Assembly: GCA_017518255.1 (NCBI GenBank)
Contig: JAFWVK010000036.1
Location: 1 to 64,000 of the forward strand
Direction: 5' to 3'
Length of the DNA: 64,000 bases
DNA from: Oscillospiraceae bacterium
Lineage (GTDB): Bacteria > Bacillota > Clostridia > Oscillospirales > Ruminococcaceae
Part shown: piece by piece, positions 47,477 through 56,716 of the stretch
Numbering within the stretch: the stretch's first letter is position 1
Layout: each line of letters opens with the position of its first letter
Translations under genes and position numbers: made by a program
The notes under the pieces: model-generated
Seen by the model: only the letters and a program-made list of their open reading frames with translations
What the model was told of the DNA's origin: nothing
Database searches by the model: none

Positions 47477-49933
47477 ATGAAATCACTTTTCAAGCGCACG
47501 CTTGCAACAGCGACCGGTTCCGTGCTTGCACTGAGCCAGCTTGTTTCTGTTGCTGCAACTGTCAATGTCAGCGCTGCCGATACGCTGCCCGTTGACAAAG
47601 CATTCGTTCTCAATGTTCCGGTTGATACCAAAGCTCCGCTGAAGGCAGAGCAGGTTTCCGACTGGAGCGATCAGCTTGAGGCTAAATTCACCGAGCTTGG
47701 CGATAACTACACCGTTCAGTTCGGAACCCAGAGAGTGAAAAAGCAGGCGAAGGAATTCCTCGTAAAGCATGCTTCCAAGTACATGTCCTCTGAAGATATG
47801 GACGCTCTGCTGGCAAAGATCGCTTCTACCGGTACAGCCGTAACCAACATGGACGGCTCCTACACCATCACACTGGAGTGCGATGAGGTCGGCGATGTGA
47901 TCGGCGAAATTTTCCAGAATCTTTACAGCGAGGGCAAGGTTCCGGTTGACTGGACACAGTTCAGCGTAAAAGGCAAGCTCGTTGTCAAGGGCAAGATTAA
48001 CTTCGCGGACAAGACCGCAACCTACGGTCTGGTTCTCATCGACGAGACCGGCAAAGAGTTTACAGGCGATGCAGGCATTCAGCTGTATGCGGAACAGAAG
48101 CTCGACGAAGCAAAGGCAATCTGCCTCGCAGCAGACAGCTCCAAGGCTGACAAGATCGAAGAGGTCTACGAAGCTCTGAGCAACAAGATTAACTACATCA
48201 GACTGGCAATCGAATCTGTATTTGATCTTTCCAATGCAGATGCGATTGAGGATGAGGATCTGGTAGAGAACGAGTCGTTTGTGACCGAAGGCATCACCGA
48301 TCCGGAGGAAGCATACGAGACATTTGCAGCAAGCAAGATCCTTCAGGTTTACTCGACCGATATTCCGGATGCTGTGAAGCAGAGAATGATCAATGCTTAC
48401 GGCGCAAGAGTTCCGGCAACCCTCGCAGAACTCCTTTCCGATGAGCGTGTCACCTCCCGCTATAACCAGGTTGTTGATATCATCAACAACAACTATGAGG
48501 GCGTTCAGATTGATTTCACACTCGAAGATGTTTCTTCGATTATCGACGAAGGCTACGATTATGACATCAACATTCCGAACGGCTATTCCTTCAACGGTAC
48601 ATTCAGCATTGCAGACGATCAGACTGATGAAGTTCTGGACGCTGTAAAGGCTGTTTATACCGAGGACGGCTTCATCGCAGGTGCAGACCTCGAAACACTT
48701 GCAGGTTATGCTTCCGATGATGCATATCAGACCTACACCGTCGTGGACGGCTCCGGTACAGAAGTCACCGACTTTACTAAGGATTACACCGTTATTGGCG
48801 TTACTTCCCACAAGGAAATCAGCGGCGGCAATCAGATTGAACTCTTCGATCTGACACAGGGAACAGTCTCCTATGATGTTGAGCGCGTGATTGAGCAGAT
48901 TATTGTTGAGGAAGTAAAGGAAACCGAGTCTACCACAACAACAACCGAGACAACTTCTTCTACCACCGAATCCACCACCACAACAACCGAGACAACTTCT
49001 TCTACCACCGATTCCACTACTACAACAACTGAGACAACTTCTTCTACCACCGAATCCACCACCACCACAACCGAGACAACTTCTTCTACCACTGAATCCA
49101 CCACCACAACAACCGAGACAACTTCTTCTACCACCGGCACAACCACAACCGATACAACCACCACTACCACCCTCGCAACCTATGTTTCCTTCGATGTCGG
49201 TGCAAACGGCTACAACGAGCTGATCTACTGGTCCGAGGAAAGCGATGCAACATTCGATTTCAACGAGATCTCCATTAAGGCACACTTCATCGTTGCAGGC
49301 GAAGATCAGACAGAAGACATCGTGGATGTCAGCGAGTTCTTCGGCGCAGAGGCAAATACTCCGGCAGAAATGGGCATTGCACTTTCCGACGGTGTCGGCA
49401 GCGGCAAGTTCCCGGTCGGCCTGGTTCTGAAAGATGAAGACGGTCTCCGTCAGGTCATTGTGGATCAGGGCTATGACGCTTCCGTCATGGAAGATCAGGC
49501 ATTCTCCAACGGCGCAACTGTTGCTAAATTCTATGTCATCCTCGTTCTCCGCGGCGACGCAAACCTTGACGGTACAATCGACGTTACCGACGCACAGGAT
49601 GCACTTTCGCACTACACTGACGGACTTGCAAAGCACGGTCCGACACACACCTTCAGAACTGCGAACTACCTGGGCGAATATGAAGATCCGATGGCATACT
49701 ACGCATATTCGCACTATGCAATGGACGCAAATGAGGGCGACGGTGTTATCAACATCGACGATGCTCAGACGATCCTCGCATACTACACATGGAACCTCGC
49801 ACAGAAGAACCCGACATGGGATGGCCTGACCGGTCAGCATGCAATTCCGCAGAACATTCTCCACGCTGATCCGCTCGCAAATGATACGCTCGGCAAGGCT
49901 GAGTATGAAGCATACTGGGAGTCCCGCAACTAA
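47477..49933 (+). CDS. Large secreted protein with C-terminal dockerin
   Basis: 818 aa. Signal peptide 1-34 (ending VNVSA, ADT). Residues 35-about 480 form an unrecognised, mostly acidic region with helical and beta parts. Residues about 486-565 are a Thr/Ser linker of ESTTTTTETTSSTT repeats. Residues about 570-690 are a beta domain (ATYVSFDVGANGYNELIYWS), possibly carbohydrate- or protein-binding. Dockerin repeats: GDANLDGTIDVTDAQDALSHY (693-713) and MDANEGDGVINIDDAQTILAYY (749-770), separated by an unusually long 35-aa insert. Codon use is strongly biased, as in highly expressed genes. GGAGAGG precedes the ATG; monocistronic. Confidence 0.85.
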   Translation: MKSLFKRTLATATGSVLALSQLVSVAATVNVSAADTLPVDKAFVLNVPVDTKAPLKAEQVSDWSDQLEAKFTELGDNYTVQFGTQRVKKQAKEFLVKHASKYMSSEDMDALLAKIASTGTAVTNMDGSYTITLECDEVGDVIGEIFQNLYSEGKVPVDWTQFSVKGKLVVKGKINFADKTATYGLVLIDETGKEFTGDAGIQLYAEQKLDEAKAICLAADSSKADKIEEVYEALSNKINYIRLAIESVFDLSNADAIEDEDLVENESFVTEGITDPEEAYETFAASKILQVYSTDIPDAVKQRMINAYGARVPATLAELLSDERVTSRYNQVVDIINNNYEGVQIDFTLEDVSSIIDEGYDYDINIPNGYSFNGTFSIADDQTDEVLDAVKAVYTEDGFIAGADLETLAGYASDDAYQTYTVVDGSGTEVTDFTKDYTVIGVTSHKEISGGNQIELFDLTQGTVSYDVERVIEQIIVEEVKETESTTTTTETTSSTTESTTTTTETTSSTTDSTTTTTETTSSTTESTTTTTETTSSTTESTTTTTETTSSTTGTTTTDTTTTTTLATYVSFDVGANGYNELIYWSEESDATFDFNEISIKAHFIVAGEDQTEDIVDVSEFFGAEANTPAEMGIALSDGVGSGKFPVGLVLKDEDGLRQVIVDQGYDASVMEDQAFSNGATVAKFYVILVLRGDANLDGTIDVTDAQDALSHYTDGLAKHGPTHTFRTANYLGEYEDPMAYYAYSHYAMDANEGDGVINIDDAQTILAYYTWNLAQKNPTWDGLTGQHAIPQNILHADPLANDTLGKAEYEAYWESRN
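48930..49172 (+). repeat. Thr/Ser-linker tandem repeat
   Basis: Five to six copies of a 48-bp unit (ACAACTTCTTCTACCACCGA plus variants) encoding ESTTTTTETTSSTT-type units. Copies are nearly identical, indicating recent expansion. Confidence 0.9.
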
Positions 49934-49949
49934 TCCGATGCTTTGAATT

Positions 49950-49987
49950 AAAAGGCTGCATAGAGAAATCTATGCAGCCTTTTCTAT
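49950..49987 (+). terminator. Terminator of the 47477 gene
   Basis: AAAAGGCTGCATAGA pairs with TCTATGCAGCCTTTT around GAAA, then CTATT. Confidence 0.9.
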
Positions 49988-50064
49988 TGTGAATCATGAG
50001 GAGAATGCAGGGCAGGAGATGCATTTTGAAACTATTGTAACCTCTAAATTATTACCGAATAAGC

Positions 50065-50093
50065 GGAGCGGGGCATGTGCCATGCCCCGCTCC
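50065..50093 (-). terminator. Hairpin at the end of the 50102 lipoprotein gene
   Basis: GGAGCGGGGCATG pairs with CATGCCCCGCTCC around 3 nt. The minus-strand continuation GCTTATTCGG is only moderately T-rich. Confidence 0.6.
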
Positions 50094-50101
50094 TGTGCGT
50101 G

Positions 50102-50944
50102 TTACTCATCGCTTTGTTCGTCTTGCGAATCCGTAGTCTCCTGCGAATCCTGTGTATCGTCTGTGTTCTGCTCGCTCTGTCCGTCAATGCCGGAAACGGT
50201 GAAGTCAACCTCGACTTTCTTCCATGTACCGAATGAGGACGGATTAATGATCTGAGCGGAATACTCGCCAAACTCACCGGTAACCGGTCCCTGGGCGGTG
50301 TGCGCATCCTCCGGGAACTTGCTGACCCACTGATTATAGATGTTTGCGCGCATCTCTTTGCCGTCGTCGGACGAAGTATAATTCTTTGCGACGGTTTCGA
50401 CCGGCTTTCCGTCCAGACGGATTTCGTTAATTTCGATGCTCATGTTCGGGTAAAGGGTCGTGCCGCCTTTGACAATGACAGCTGCAAACGAGACGCCGCT
50501 GACAACCAGATCGCCGTTTGCATCGCCGGTTGCGTCAAACCGCAGTGCGTTTGTATCGTTCCGGACGCTGACCGTGTATTTTCCGTTGCCTTCGATTTTT
50601 GCAACCCCTGCATCATAGGTCATGCGGGGTGCGCTTTGGCTGGATTCCGCAGTACCGGTATAACCGATGTAGAACTGACCGTCGTTGATGTAGAGGAATG
50701 CATCTCCTTCCGCGGCTTCAACAGCTTCCTCAAACTGGACATCCTCTGCCTCGGAAACTGCTGCGGCTGTTGCGGCGGTTTCCGGAGAAGATGAGCTGTC
50801 TGCGGCGGACGGAGCATCCGTGACTTCGGCGGAGGAGCTGCTGGCGGTGCTGCTCTTTTCGGAGCCGGAACTGCCGCATGCCGTACATGCAGCGAGAACC
50901 GCTGCGGCTGCACAGAGTGCAGCCATAAACTTCTTTGCTTTCAT
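50102..50944 (-). CDS. Lipoprotein, unknown
   Basis: 280 aa. Signal with lipobox LAAC (Cys20; a second Cys follows at 23). A Ser/Ala/Asp-rich spacer (about 25-75) leads to a beta-rich domain (DAFLYINDGQFYIGYTGTAE; KYTVSVRNDTNALRFDATGD; GTWKKVEVDFTVSGIDG) and an acidic Gln/Asp/Glu tail. The beta domain could bind carbohydrate, but no family motif was seen. A promoter lies about 75 nt upstream; it is divergent from the LacI-type regulator. Confidence 0.75.
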   Translation of the reverse strand: MKAKKFMAALCAAAAVLAACTACGSSGSEKSSTASSSSAEVTDAPSAADSSSSPETAATAAAVSEAEDVQFEEAVEAAEGDAFLYINDGQFYIGYTGTAESSQSAPRMTYDAGVAKIEGNGKYTVSVRNDTNALRFDATGDANGDLVVSGVSFAAVIVKGGTTLYPNMSIEINEIRLDGKPVETVAKNYTSSDDGKEMRANIYNQWVSKFPEDAHTAQGPVTGEFGEYSAQIINPSSFGTWKKVEVDFTVSGIDGQSEQNTDDTQDSQETTDSQDEQSDE

Positions 50945-51018
50945 TGCTGGTACCTCTTTCTTAATATATATTTTTTCAGGAAATGAGAGCGGAGCCCGCT
51001 TCTCACAGCCTTATTTGT

Positions 51019-51047
51019 ATCATACATTATTTTTCGCAAAAACACAA
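51019..51047 (-). promoter_or_regulatory. Promoter of the 50102 lipoprotein gene
   Basis: Minus strand: -35 TTGTGT (51047-51042), 17-bp spacer, -10 TATGAT (51024-51019). Confidence 0.6.
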
Positions 51048-51262
51048 GTGTGAAAACACCGAATTATCAAAAACCGGTTTCATCCGAATTGAACAGGATT
51101 CACAAATATTGATTATGATAATTGGAAAGTACGGCAAAGTGCATAAAGCACATTGTATGCTTTTGTATTGTTTACCCTGCTCAAACTACCGAGAGGACTA
51201 AAAGACCGTGATAGTCAGATTCCGCAATCAATAATATACGGAAAGTTTTTTTTCGTCAGGTA

Positions 51263-51291
51263 TTTACAAATTTCAAGAGATGTGCTATAAT
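51263..51291 (+). promoter_or_regulatory. Promoter of the LacI-type regulator gene
   Basis: -35 TTTACA (51263-51268), 17-bp spacer, -10 TATAAT (51286-51291). The palindrome CAGATGCATCTG lies at 51314-51325, just after the expected start, and could be an autoregulatory operator. Confidence 0.75.
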
Positions 51292-51437
51292 AAAATAAAG
51301 TAAGACAGATGAACAGATGCATCTGCGCATCGGATTATACTATTATTATACTGTACTTAAAAACAGCTTTATCAGAACGGCATAACAGGCAGTGCTGCTC
51401 CGTGCCGATGTACTGCCGGCAGACAGGGGAGATGAGA

Positions 51438-52469
51438 ATGAAAAACGGAATCCGGATGTCGGATATCGCAAAGGAAATGGGCGTCAGCGTCGTGACGGTT
51501 TCCAATGCGCTGAATAACCGCGGCGGGGTCAGTGAGGACATGCGCAGAAAAATCCGCGCACGCGCCTCGGAACTGGGGTACCGTCCTTCCGCACCGCGCA
51601 CGCCGCACAGCAAGCGCACTTCCGGCGTGCAGGAAGAGGGCGGGAATATCGGCATTCTGACCAGCGAACGCTTCGCCGGCGGCAGGGGAACTTTCTACTG
51701 GTTCCTGACTGCGGGTGTCTCGAAAGAACTGATGAACTGCAATCTCTATTCGGTCTATGAAAGCGTTTCAGAGGCGGATGAGAAAAACTGTGTGCTGCCG
51801 AGAATCGTTACCGAGCGGCAGGTACGCGGCATCATCGTCGTCGGGCAGCTGGCAAGCGATTATCTCGAAAAGCTTGCTTCCGCACATGTTCCCGTTTTGT
51901 TTCTCGATTTCTACGACAAGCACAGCAATATTGATGCCGTGATTTCCGATAATTACTATGACAGCTACCTGATTACCGAGGAGCTTGTCAAGCGCGGACA
52001 TTCCAGAATCGGATTCGTCGGGAACGTGCTCGCAACCAGCAGCATCCACGACCGCTTCCTCGGCTATATCAAATGCCTGATGGAACACGAATTTCCGTAC
52101 CGTGAGGACTGGACGCTGGATGACCGCCTGCCCAACGGCAACGTTCTGAATTCATTTGACTTTCCGGAGGAGATGCCGACTGCTTTTGTCTGCAACTGCG
52201 ATGAAACAGCCTTTCGCCTGATCGGTGAATTGCAGAGAAAGGGGATCCGTATTCCGGAGGATATCTCCGTAACCGGATACGATAATTATACGGTTTCCGA
52301 TATGTGCGTGCCGGCTATCACGACCGTCGAGGTCGATCTGAATGAAATGGCGCATACAGCCGTTTCCCTGCTGCTGGCGCGTCTGGAAAATCCGCAGAAG
52401 CCCGCAGCGCGACATGTTATCCCCGGCCGAATCGTCATGAAGCAGTCCATCGGTGACCCAAAACCGTGA
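51438..52469 (+). CDS. LacI family transcriptional regulator
   Basis: 343 aa. N-terminal helix-turn-helix (RMSDIAKEMGVSVVTVSNAL) with hinge helix region, then a periplasmic-binding-protein-like ligand domain ending in the LacI signature GYDNYTVSDMCVPAITTVEV and DLNEMAHTAVSLLL. The ligand is probably a sugar or derivative (family knowledge). ATG 51438 has AGGGGAG 6 nt upstream; ATG 51432 overlaps it. No sugar-use genes are adjacent, so it may act at a distance. Confidence 0.93.
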   Translation: MKNGIRMSDIAKEMGVSVVTVSNALNNRGGVSEDMRRKIRARASELGYRPSAPRTPHSKRTSGVQEEGGNIGILTSERFAGGRGTFYWFLTAGVSKELMNCNLYSVYESVSEADEKNCVLPRIVTERQVRGIIVVGQLASDYLEKLASAHVPVLFLDFYDKHSNIDAVISDNYYDSYLITEELVKRGHSRIGFVGNVLATSSIHDRFLGYIKCLMEHEFPYREDWTLDDRLPNGNVLNSFDFPEEMPTAFVCNCDETAFRLIGELQRKGIRIPEDISVTGYDNYTVSDMCVPAITTVEVDLNEMAHTAVSLLLARLENPQKPAARHVIPGRIVMKQSIGDPKP

Positions 52470-52520
52470 TTTTAGGAAAAACGACCAAAAAGAATGAAAA
52501 AAATTTGGTTGAAAAAATAG

Positions 52521-52549
52521 TTGCATTCACAAACTATATGTGGTATAAT
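52521..52549 (+). promoter_or_regulatory. Promoter of the type IV pilus operon
   Basis: -35 TTGCAT (52521-52526), 17-bp spacer, -10 TATAAT (52544-52549). Confidence 0.85.
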
Positions 52550-52555
52550 ATCCCT

Positions 52556-52742
52556 ATGGATCTATGTGTGGCTATAGCTATGCCCATTTGCAGAAAGCAG
52601 GAAGACTTCCGGTGTCTGGGACACAGGCGCGGAAATTCCCGTTGCACTGTATGGCGTGCGCCTTGGTTGCACACGGATATACAGGAAACTGCCGGGTCGC
52701 TCCCCGGCGTCCCGGAAAACCGGAATAATGCTTGCAGGAGGT
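52556..52742 (+). promoter_or_regulatory. Long structured leader of the pilus operon
   Basis: About 190 nt between the expected start and the pilC ribosome binding site. It holds several pairings (for example GCCGGG/CCCCGGC around 52690-52705, CCGGAAAACCGG near 52715, and GGCGTGCGCC near 52650). This is far longer than other leaders here and may be a riboswitch or other cis-regulator. I could not match it to cyclic-di-GMP I or II, cobalamin or other known cores. Confidence 0.45.
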
Positions 52743-52749
52743 GGTTTTT

Positions 52750-53949
52750 ATGCCAATGAGTTTCGCTTATACGGCGAAGGATGCCGCGGGCAATATCCGC
52801 AAAGGCATCATGTCCGCAGAGGATGAGCAGGAATTTCTGGCGAAAATCCGTGAAAAGGGAATGTTTGTTACCGAATACAAGGAACGGCAATCCAGTGTCA
52901 AAACAATCAAAAAATTCAAAACGAAGGATCTTGCGTTCGCTACAAGACAGCTTGCCGCAATGCTGACTTCCGGTTTGACTTTGGTTAAGGCACTCGACAT
53001 TCTCTGCAAGGAGCAGGAGAGCGAGGCTGCTCGAAATGTTTGGCGCGATGTGTACGAAAACGTGCAGAAGGGTGAATCTTTCTCAGATGCACTGGAAGTA
53101 CACGGCAGCGTGTTCCCGACTCTGATGACATCAATGGTCGGCGCCGGCGAATCCTCCGGTCAGATGGATGTCATCATGCAGAGGCTCAGCGACTACTACG
53201 CAAACCAGAACAAGATCGCAAATACAATCAAGAGCGCAATGGTTTACCCGATTATCCTCGTGGTTCTGACCATCGCAATCGTCATCGGCGTTTTCGTGTT
53301 CATCATGCCGACCTTTACGAATCTGTATGATGATCCGGATGAAATCCCCGGCCTGACAAAGGCTATGATGGGAATCGGCGATTTCCTGACAAAGCACTAT
53401 ATCATTCTCATCGGCGCACTGGTCGTTACAATCTTCGTTATCATCTACGCACTCAAACTTCCTGACGTCCGATTGAAATGGGACAGATTCAAGATAAAAG
53501 GCCCGGCGTTCGGCAAGCTCGTTGTCAAGATCTATACCGCACGTTTCGCTCAGACAATGGCTTCGCTGTATTCCTCCGGTCTGCCGATGGTTGAATGCCT
53601 GAAGCGTTCATCTGATACGCTGAACAACACCTACATCTCCCTGAAGTTCCGCGATATCATTGACGAGGTTAAGAGCGGTGAGACGCTCAGTTCCTCTATC
53701 CAGAGAGCCGATATCTTCGACTCGATGTTCTGCTCGATCATCTTCGTCGGTGAGGAAGCCGGCGCTCTGGACGACATTCTCGCAAAGACGGCTGAGTACT
53801 ACGACGAAGAAGCGGATTCCGCAGTTAAGCGTCTGTGCTCGCTGCTCGAACCGGTCATGCTGATTGTTCTCGGCGTTATCATCGCACTGGTCTGCGCCGC
53901 GTTCTTCCCGGCACTGTACGGTTCCTTCGAGGGCCTCGAAAACACTTAA
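52750..53949 (+). CDS. pilC: Type IV pilus inner-membrane platform protein PilC
   Basis: 399-aa GspF/PilC platform. Opening FAYTAKDAAGNIRKGIMSAE is the family start, DLAFATRQLAAMLTSGLTLV begins the first T2SSF domain and FAQTMASLYSSGLPMVECLK the second. Membrane helices are at about 165-190, 217-238 and 372-394. PilC connects the motor ATPase to the growing pilus. AGGAGG lies 8 nt before ATG 52750. First gene of the operon. Confidence 0.95.
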   Translation: MPMSFAYTAKDAAGNIRKGIMSAEDEQEFLAKIREKGMFVTEYKERQSSVKTIKKFKTKDLAFATRQLAAMLTSGLTLVKALDILCKEQESEAARNVWRDVYENVQKGESFSDALEVHGSVFPTLMTSMVGAGESSGQMDVIMQRLSDYYANQNKIANTIKSAMVYPIILVVLTIAIVIGVFVFIMPTFTNLYDDPDEIPGLTKAMMGIGDFLTKHYIILIGALVVTIFVIIYALKLPDVRLKWDRFKIKGPAFGKLVVKIYTARFAQTMASLYSSGLPMVECLKRSSDTLNNTYISLKFRDIIDEVKSGETLSSSIQRADIFDSMFCSIIFVGEEAGALDDILAKTAEYYDEEADSAVKRLCSLLEPVMLIVLGVIIALVCAAFFPALYGSFEGLENT

Positions 53950-54033
53950 TCCCGGTAATTTGCTGTGCGGCGGGTCGCGCCGCCGCACAGAATCAAACGC
54001 GAACTTTAAAAAACAGAGAGGTGGATATCGCAA

Positions 54034-55728
54034 ATGCTTTCCTTTGACATTACCGACCGCAACATAAGGATTATCAAGGGCTCCGAGAGCAACGGCAAGG
54101 TTCGTATCAGCTCCGCCGCTACCCTGAATCTGGAAGAAGAGGTCATCGTAAACGGTCACGTCCGTGACGTGCCGCGTCTTGCTACACTGATTAACCAGGT
54201 CCTCCGCACCAACAAAATGCCTGACAAAGAAGCAATCGTCAGCATTTCCTCCAACATGACAATTTTCAAGGAGCTGCATATTCAGAAGGCTGAAAAACAG
54301 CAGGACTTCATGAAAATGGTTCGTGCGGAAATGGCTGCCGCACTCGGCATTGACGATTCGTATTCCGTTTCCTACATCGTCGTCGGCGATTCCGAGCAGA
54401 CACAGGGCGCCGTAAAGGTTCTCGCAACTGCCTGCCCGTATGAAGTGGTTGACTGCTACAAGAGAGTGTTCAATATGCTTCAGATCAGCCTGCGCAGCGT
54501 GATGATCGGATGCAACTGCATTACCAAGGTTCTGCTCGCAGATACCAAGGTGAAATCCAAGATGCCGCTGCTCGCGGTTCAGATCGACAACAACTTTATC
54601 TCTCTGAACCTCTACGAGAACAGCCAGCTTTCCTTCTCCCGTTTCGCTTCAATCTCCGCAGAAGACTATGATGATTCCGAAGACTACGTATTCGAGGCAG
54701 TCAACGAGAACATCTTCCGTATGCTGCAGTTCCAGAAGTCTAAGTCGGGCAGCGAGCCGATCGAGAATGTTGTGTTCTACGGCGATACGCATGAATATGT
54801 CCGCCTGACCAACGAGCTGGAGAAAATGGGTATCCGCACGAGCATTATCAATGTGCCGCCGCAGGTTCACGGATATGAGAACCTTGAGTTCTCCTCCTAC
54901 GCCAACGCAATCGGCGCAATGTTCAAGCGTAATAAGGATACCGAGCGGATTAACCTTCTCGAAACCGATACCGTCAACAACAACAAGATCAAGTCCGACT
55001 CCTCCTACTTCATGCTCCTGGGAATCTGCGCGGCTGCATCGCTCCTGATCTGCGCCGGCACATGGTTCTTCCTTAAGCTGAAGGATGACAAGGTCAAGGA
55101 TGATATCAAGCTGATCAATGAGAAGAGCTCTTCCGATTATGCAAAGTCTCTGGATGCACAGATCCTCAAACTGACTGCAACACAGGAAGCCGTTAATCTC
55201 TACAAGGAAGGCGTAACAGATGCATATCAGGCATTTGTCAGCCGTCCGAAGCCGGTTAAGGCACAGTATGAGGAACTTGAAAAGGCAATCGCCGATACCG
55301 TAAAGAGCGTTCTCAAGATTGAGGATGACGAAAAGCTCAAGGATGCATATGATATCGAAAAGATGGACTATGACAACGGTATCTTCACGATCGCACTGAA
55401 GACGGATATGGAAGAAGATATCCCTGTTCCGACCCTTCCGGCAGAGCTGATTAAAAAGCTCCAGAGCCTGTCCGATGTTTCGACAATCAAGTACAACGGC
55501 TTCAGCGTTGTTGAGGTTCTGAACAACGGCACAGAGAAGAATCAGAATAACAATCAGCAGCAGGAAGGCGAAGGCGACAACGCCGATGCAAACGCAAACA
55601 ACAATAAGAAGAACAAGGACGAAGAAACGAAGAAGCGGATTGACATGAGCCTGAGCATTGAAATGAAGGGCGGCTCAATTGATATGAAAGCAATTGACAG
55701 TACATATGGTGAGGAGGTCGCAGAGTAA
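54034..55728 (+). CDS. PilM-PilN fusion, type IV pilus alignment complex
   Basis: 564-aa single frame. Residues 1-about 300 are the actin-like PilM ATPase (MLSFDITDRNIRIIKGSESN; AIVSISSNMTIFKELHIQKA; LAVQIDNNFISLNLYENSQ), normally a separate cytoplasmic protein. Residues about 300-564 are PilN-like: the conserved INLLE motif (about 308), one membrane helix (about 325-347) and an external coiled-coil/ferredoxin-like domain with an Asn/Gln-rich loop (YNGFSVVEVLNN then NQNNNQQQEG). PilM binds the INLLE-type motif of PilN, so fusion fixes that contact. The stop overlaps the pilO start (TAATG). Confidence 0.85.
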   Translation: MLSFDITDRNIRIIKGSESNGKVRISSAATLNLEEEVIVNGHVRDVPRLATLINQVLRTNKMPDKEAIVSISSNMTIFKELHIQKAEKQQDFMKMVRAEMAAALGIDDSYSVSYIVVGDSEQTQGAVKVLATACPYEVVDCYKRVFNMLQISLRSVMIGCNCITKVLLADTKVKSKMPLLAVQIDNNFISLNLYENSQLSFSRFASISAEDYDDSEDYVFEAVNENIFRMLQFQKSKSGSEPIENVVFYGDTHEYVRLTNELEKMGIRTSIINVPPQVHGYENLEFSSYANAIGAMFKRNKDTERINLLETDTVNNNKIKSDSSYFMLLGICAAASLLICAGTWFFLKLKDDKVKDDIKLINEKSSSDYAKSLDAQILKLTATQEAVNLYKEGVTDAYQAFVSRPKPVKAQYEELEKAIADTVKSVLKIEDDEKLKDAYDIEKMDYDNGIFTIALKTDMEEDIPVPTLPAELIKKLQSLSDVSTIKYNGFSVVEVLNNGTEKNQNNNQQQEGEGDNADANANNNKKNKDEETKKRIDMSLSIEMKGGSIDMKAIDSTYGEEVAE

Positions 55729-56645
55729 TGAAATTCGGATACAGAGACAGAATTATTCTGTTGATCGTTTGTGTAGTTGTAATTTTTGCAGTCGGTATTT
55801 TTGTATTCATTAAACCGAAGTGGGAAACACTGAATAACGATCAGGACCGCCTGAAGAGCGTTCAGAGCACCTGGGATACCCAGCGTCAGAACTACAATCA
55901 GATTACGACCAGACAGAACGTTATCAAAGAAAAGTACGCAGCTTCCAAGGATATCGCTGATAATTTCACCAATGAGATGACCGCGGTTGAAATGGACGAA
56001 TTCCTCCGCAAGGAATTCCTGAACACCGAAAAGTTTAAGACCGATGAAGTAGAAGTCCGTGAGGCGTTCTCCGTAGCAGATGAATCAACCTCCGTTCTGG
56101 CTTACTACTATTACACCCCGAATATCGTAACCTATCCGCTGTATGAGAGTGCCGACCTGGACGGCTCTCTTGCAAAGGCAGCACAGGAAAAGCGCAAGGA
56201 TGCCGACTTCCTGTCCCTGCGTTCTTCTCAGGCAGTCGGAAGCGGTCATTCCACCTTTACGCTGAGAATCAACCGCGAGGATACAATGGCACTTCTGGAT
56301 GCTGTGAAGGATTATGCCGAAAAGCATTCCGATGCAATGCTCATTAAATCTGTCAGACTGACTGACTCCGATTTCAACGAAAAGCTGGAAGAGGAAAATA
56401 AGAAGGGCAACAACGTACAGGCCAATCAGGGTGATGCGGGCACGGATCAGCCCGATAATCAGCCGGCAGGCAACGGCAATAAGGATACAGTCACCAATGA
56501 AAAGGGCATCAAGAAAGGCTTCACAGATGTCACGATTGACTACGAAGTCTACTACATCCAGGAACCGACAGAACCTTACGTCGGCGATCCGTATGACGCC
56601 AATATTTGGAACGGTAACGAGTGGAGAACCAAAAAAGCTCAGTAA
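55728..56645 (+). CDS. PilO-like type IV pilus assembly protein
   Basis: 305 aa. One N-terminal membrane helix (IILLIVCVVVIFAVGIFVFI, about 9-28), then a long coiled coil (LNNDQDRLKSVQSTWDTQRQ) and an alpha/beta domain (HSTFTLRINREDTMALLDAV), the PilO order. An acidic Asn/Gly-rich loop near 240-260 and a longer C-terminus than Gram-negative PilO. It would pair with the PilN half of the upstream protein. Confidence 0.78.
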   Translation: MKFGYRDRIILLIVCVVVIFAVGIFVFIKPKWETLNNDQDRLKSVQSTWDTQRQNYNQITTRQNVIKEKYAASKDIADNFTNEMTAVEMDEFLRKEFLNTEKFKTDEVEVREAFSVADESTSVLAYYYYTPNIVTYPLYESADLDGSLAKAAQEKRKDADFLSLRSSQAVGSGHSTFTLRINREDTMALLDAVKDYAEKHSDAMLIKSVRLTDSDFNEKLEEENKKGNNVQANQGDAGTDQPDNQPAGNGNKDTVTNEKGIKKGFTDVTIDYEVYYIQEPTEPYVGDPYDANIWNGNEWRTKKAQ

Positions 56646-56716
56646 GCTTGAAAAATGAGGATTGCCTTCTTGCAAAAAACAAGAAGGCTATCCGCAATTG
56701 AGAAAGGTGGTTTCCT

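Noticed and set aside
48930..49172. Regular short repeats considered as a CRISPR array
   Set aside because: The repeats lie inside a reading frame, encode Thr/Ser units and have no variable spacers.
47483..49864. 793-aa minus-strand frame opposite the large dockerin gene
   Set aside because: It is the antisense shadow of a strongly codon-biased gene; its Cys/Val-rich composition is not protein-like and it has no ribosome binding site.
52556..52742. Cobalamin or cyclic-di-GMP riboswitch call for the pilus leader
   Set aside because: Short local similarities exist (GCGCGGAAA, CACTGTATGG, GCCGGGT), but the order and spacing of the conserved cores do not fit, so only an unnamed leader is annotated.
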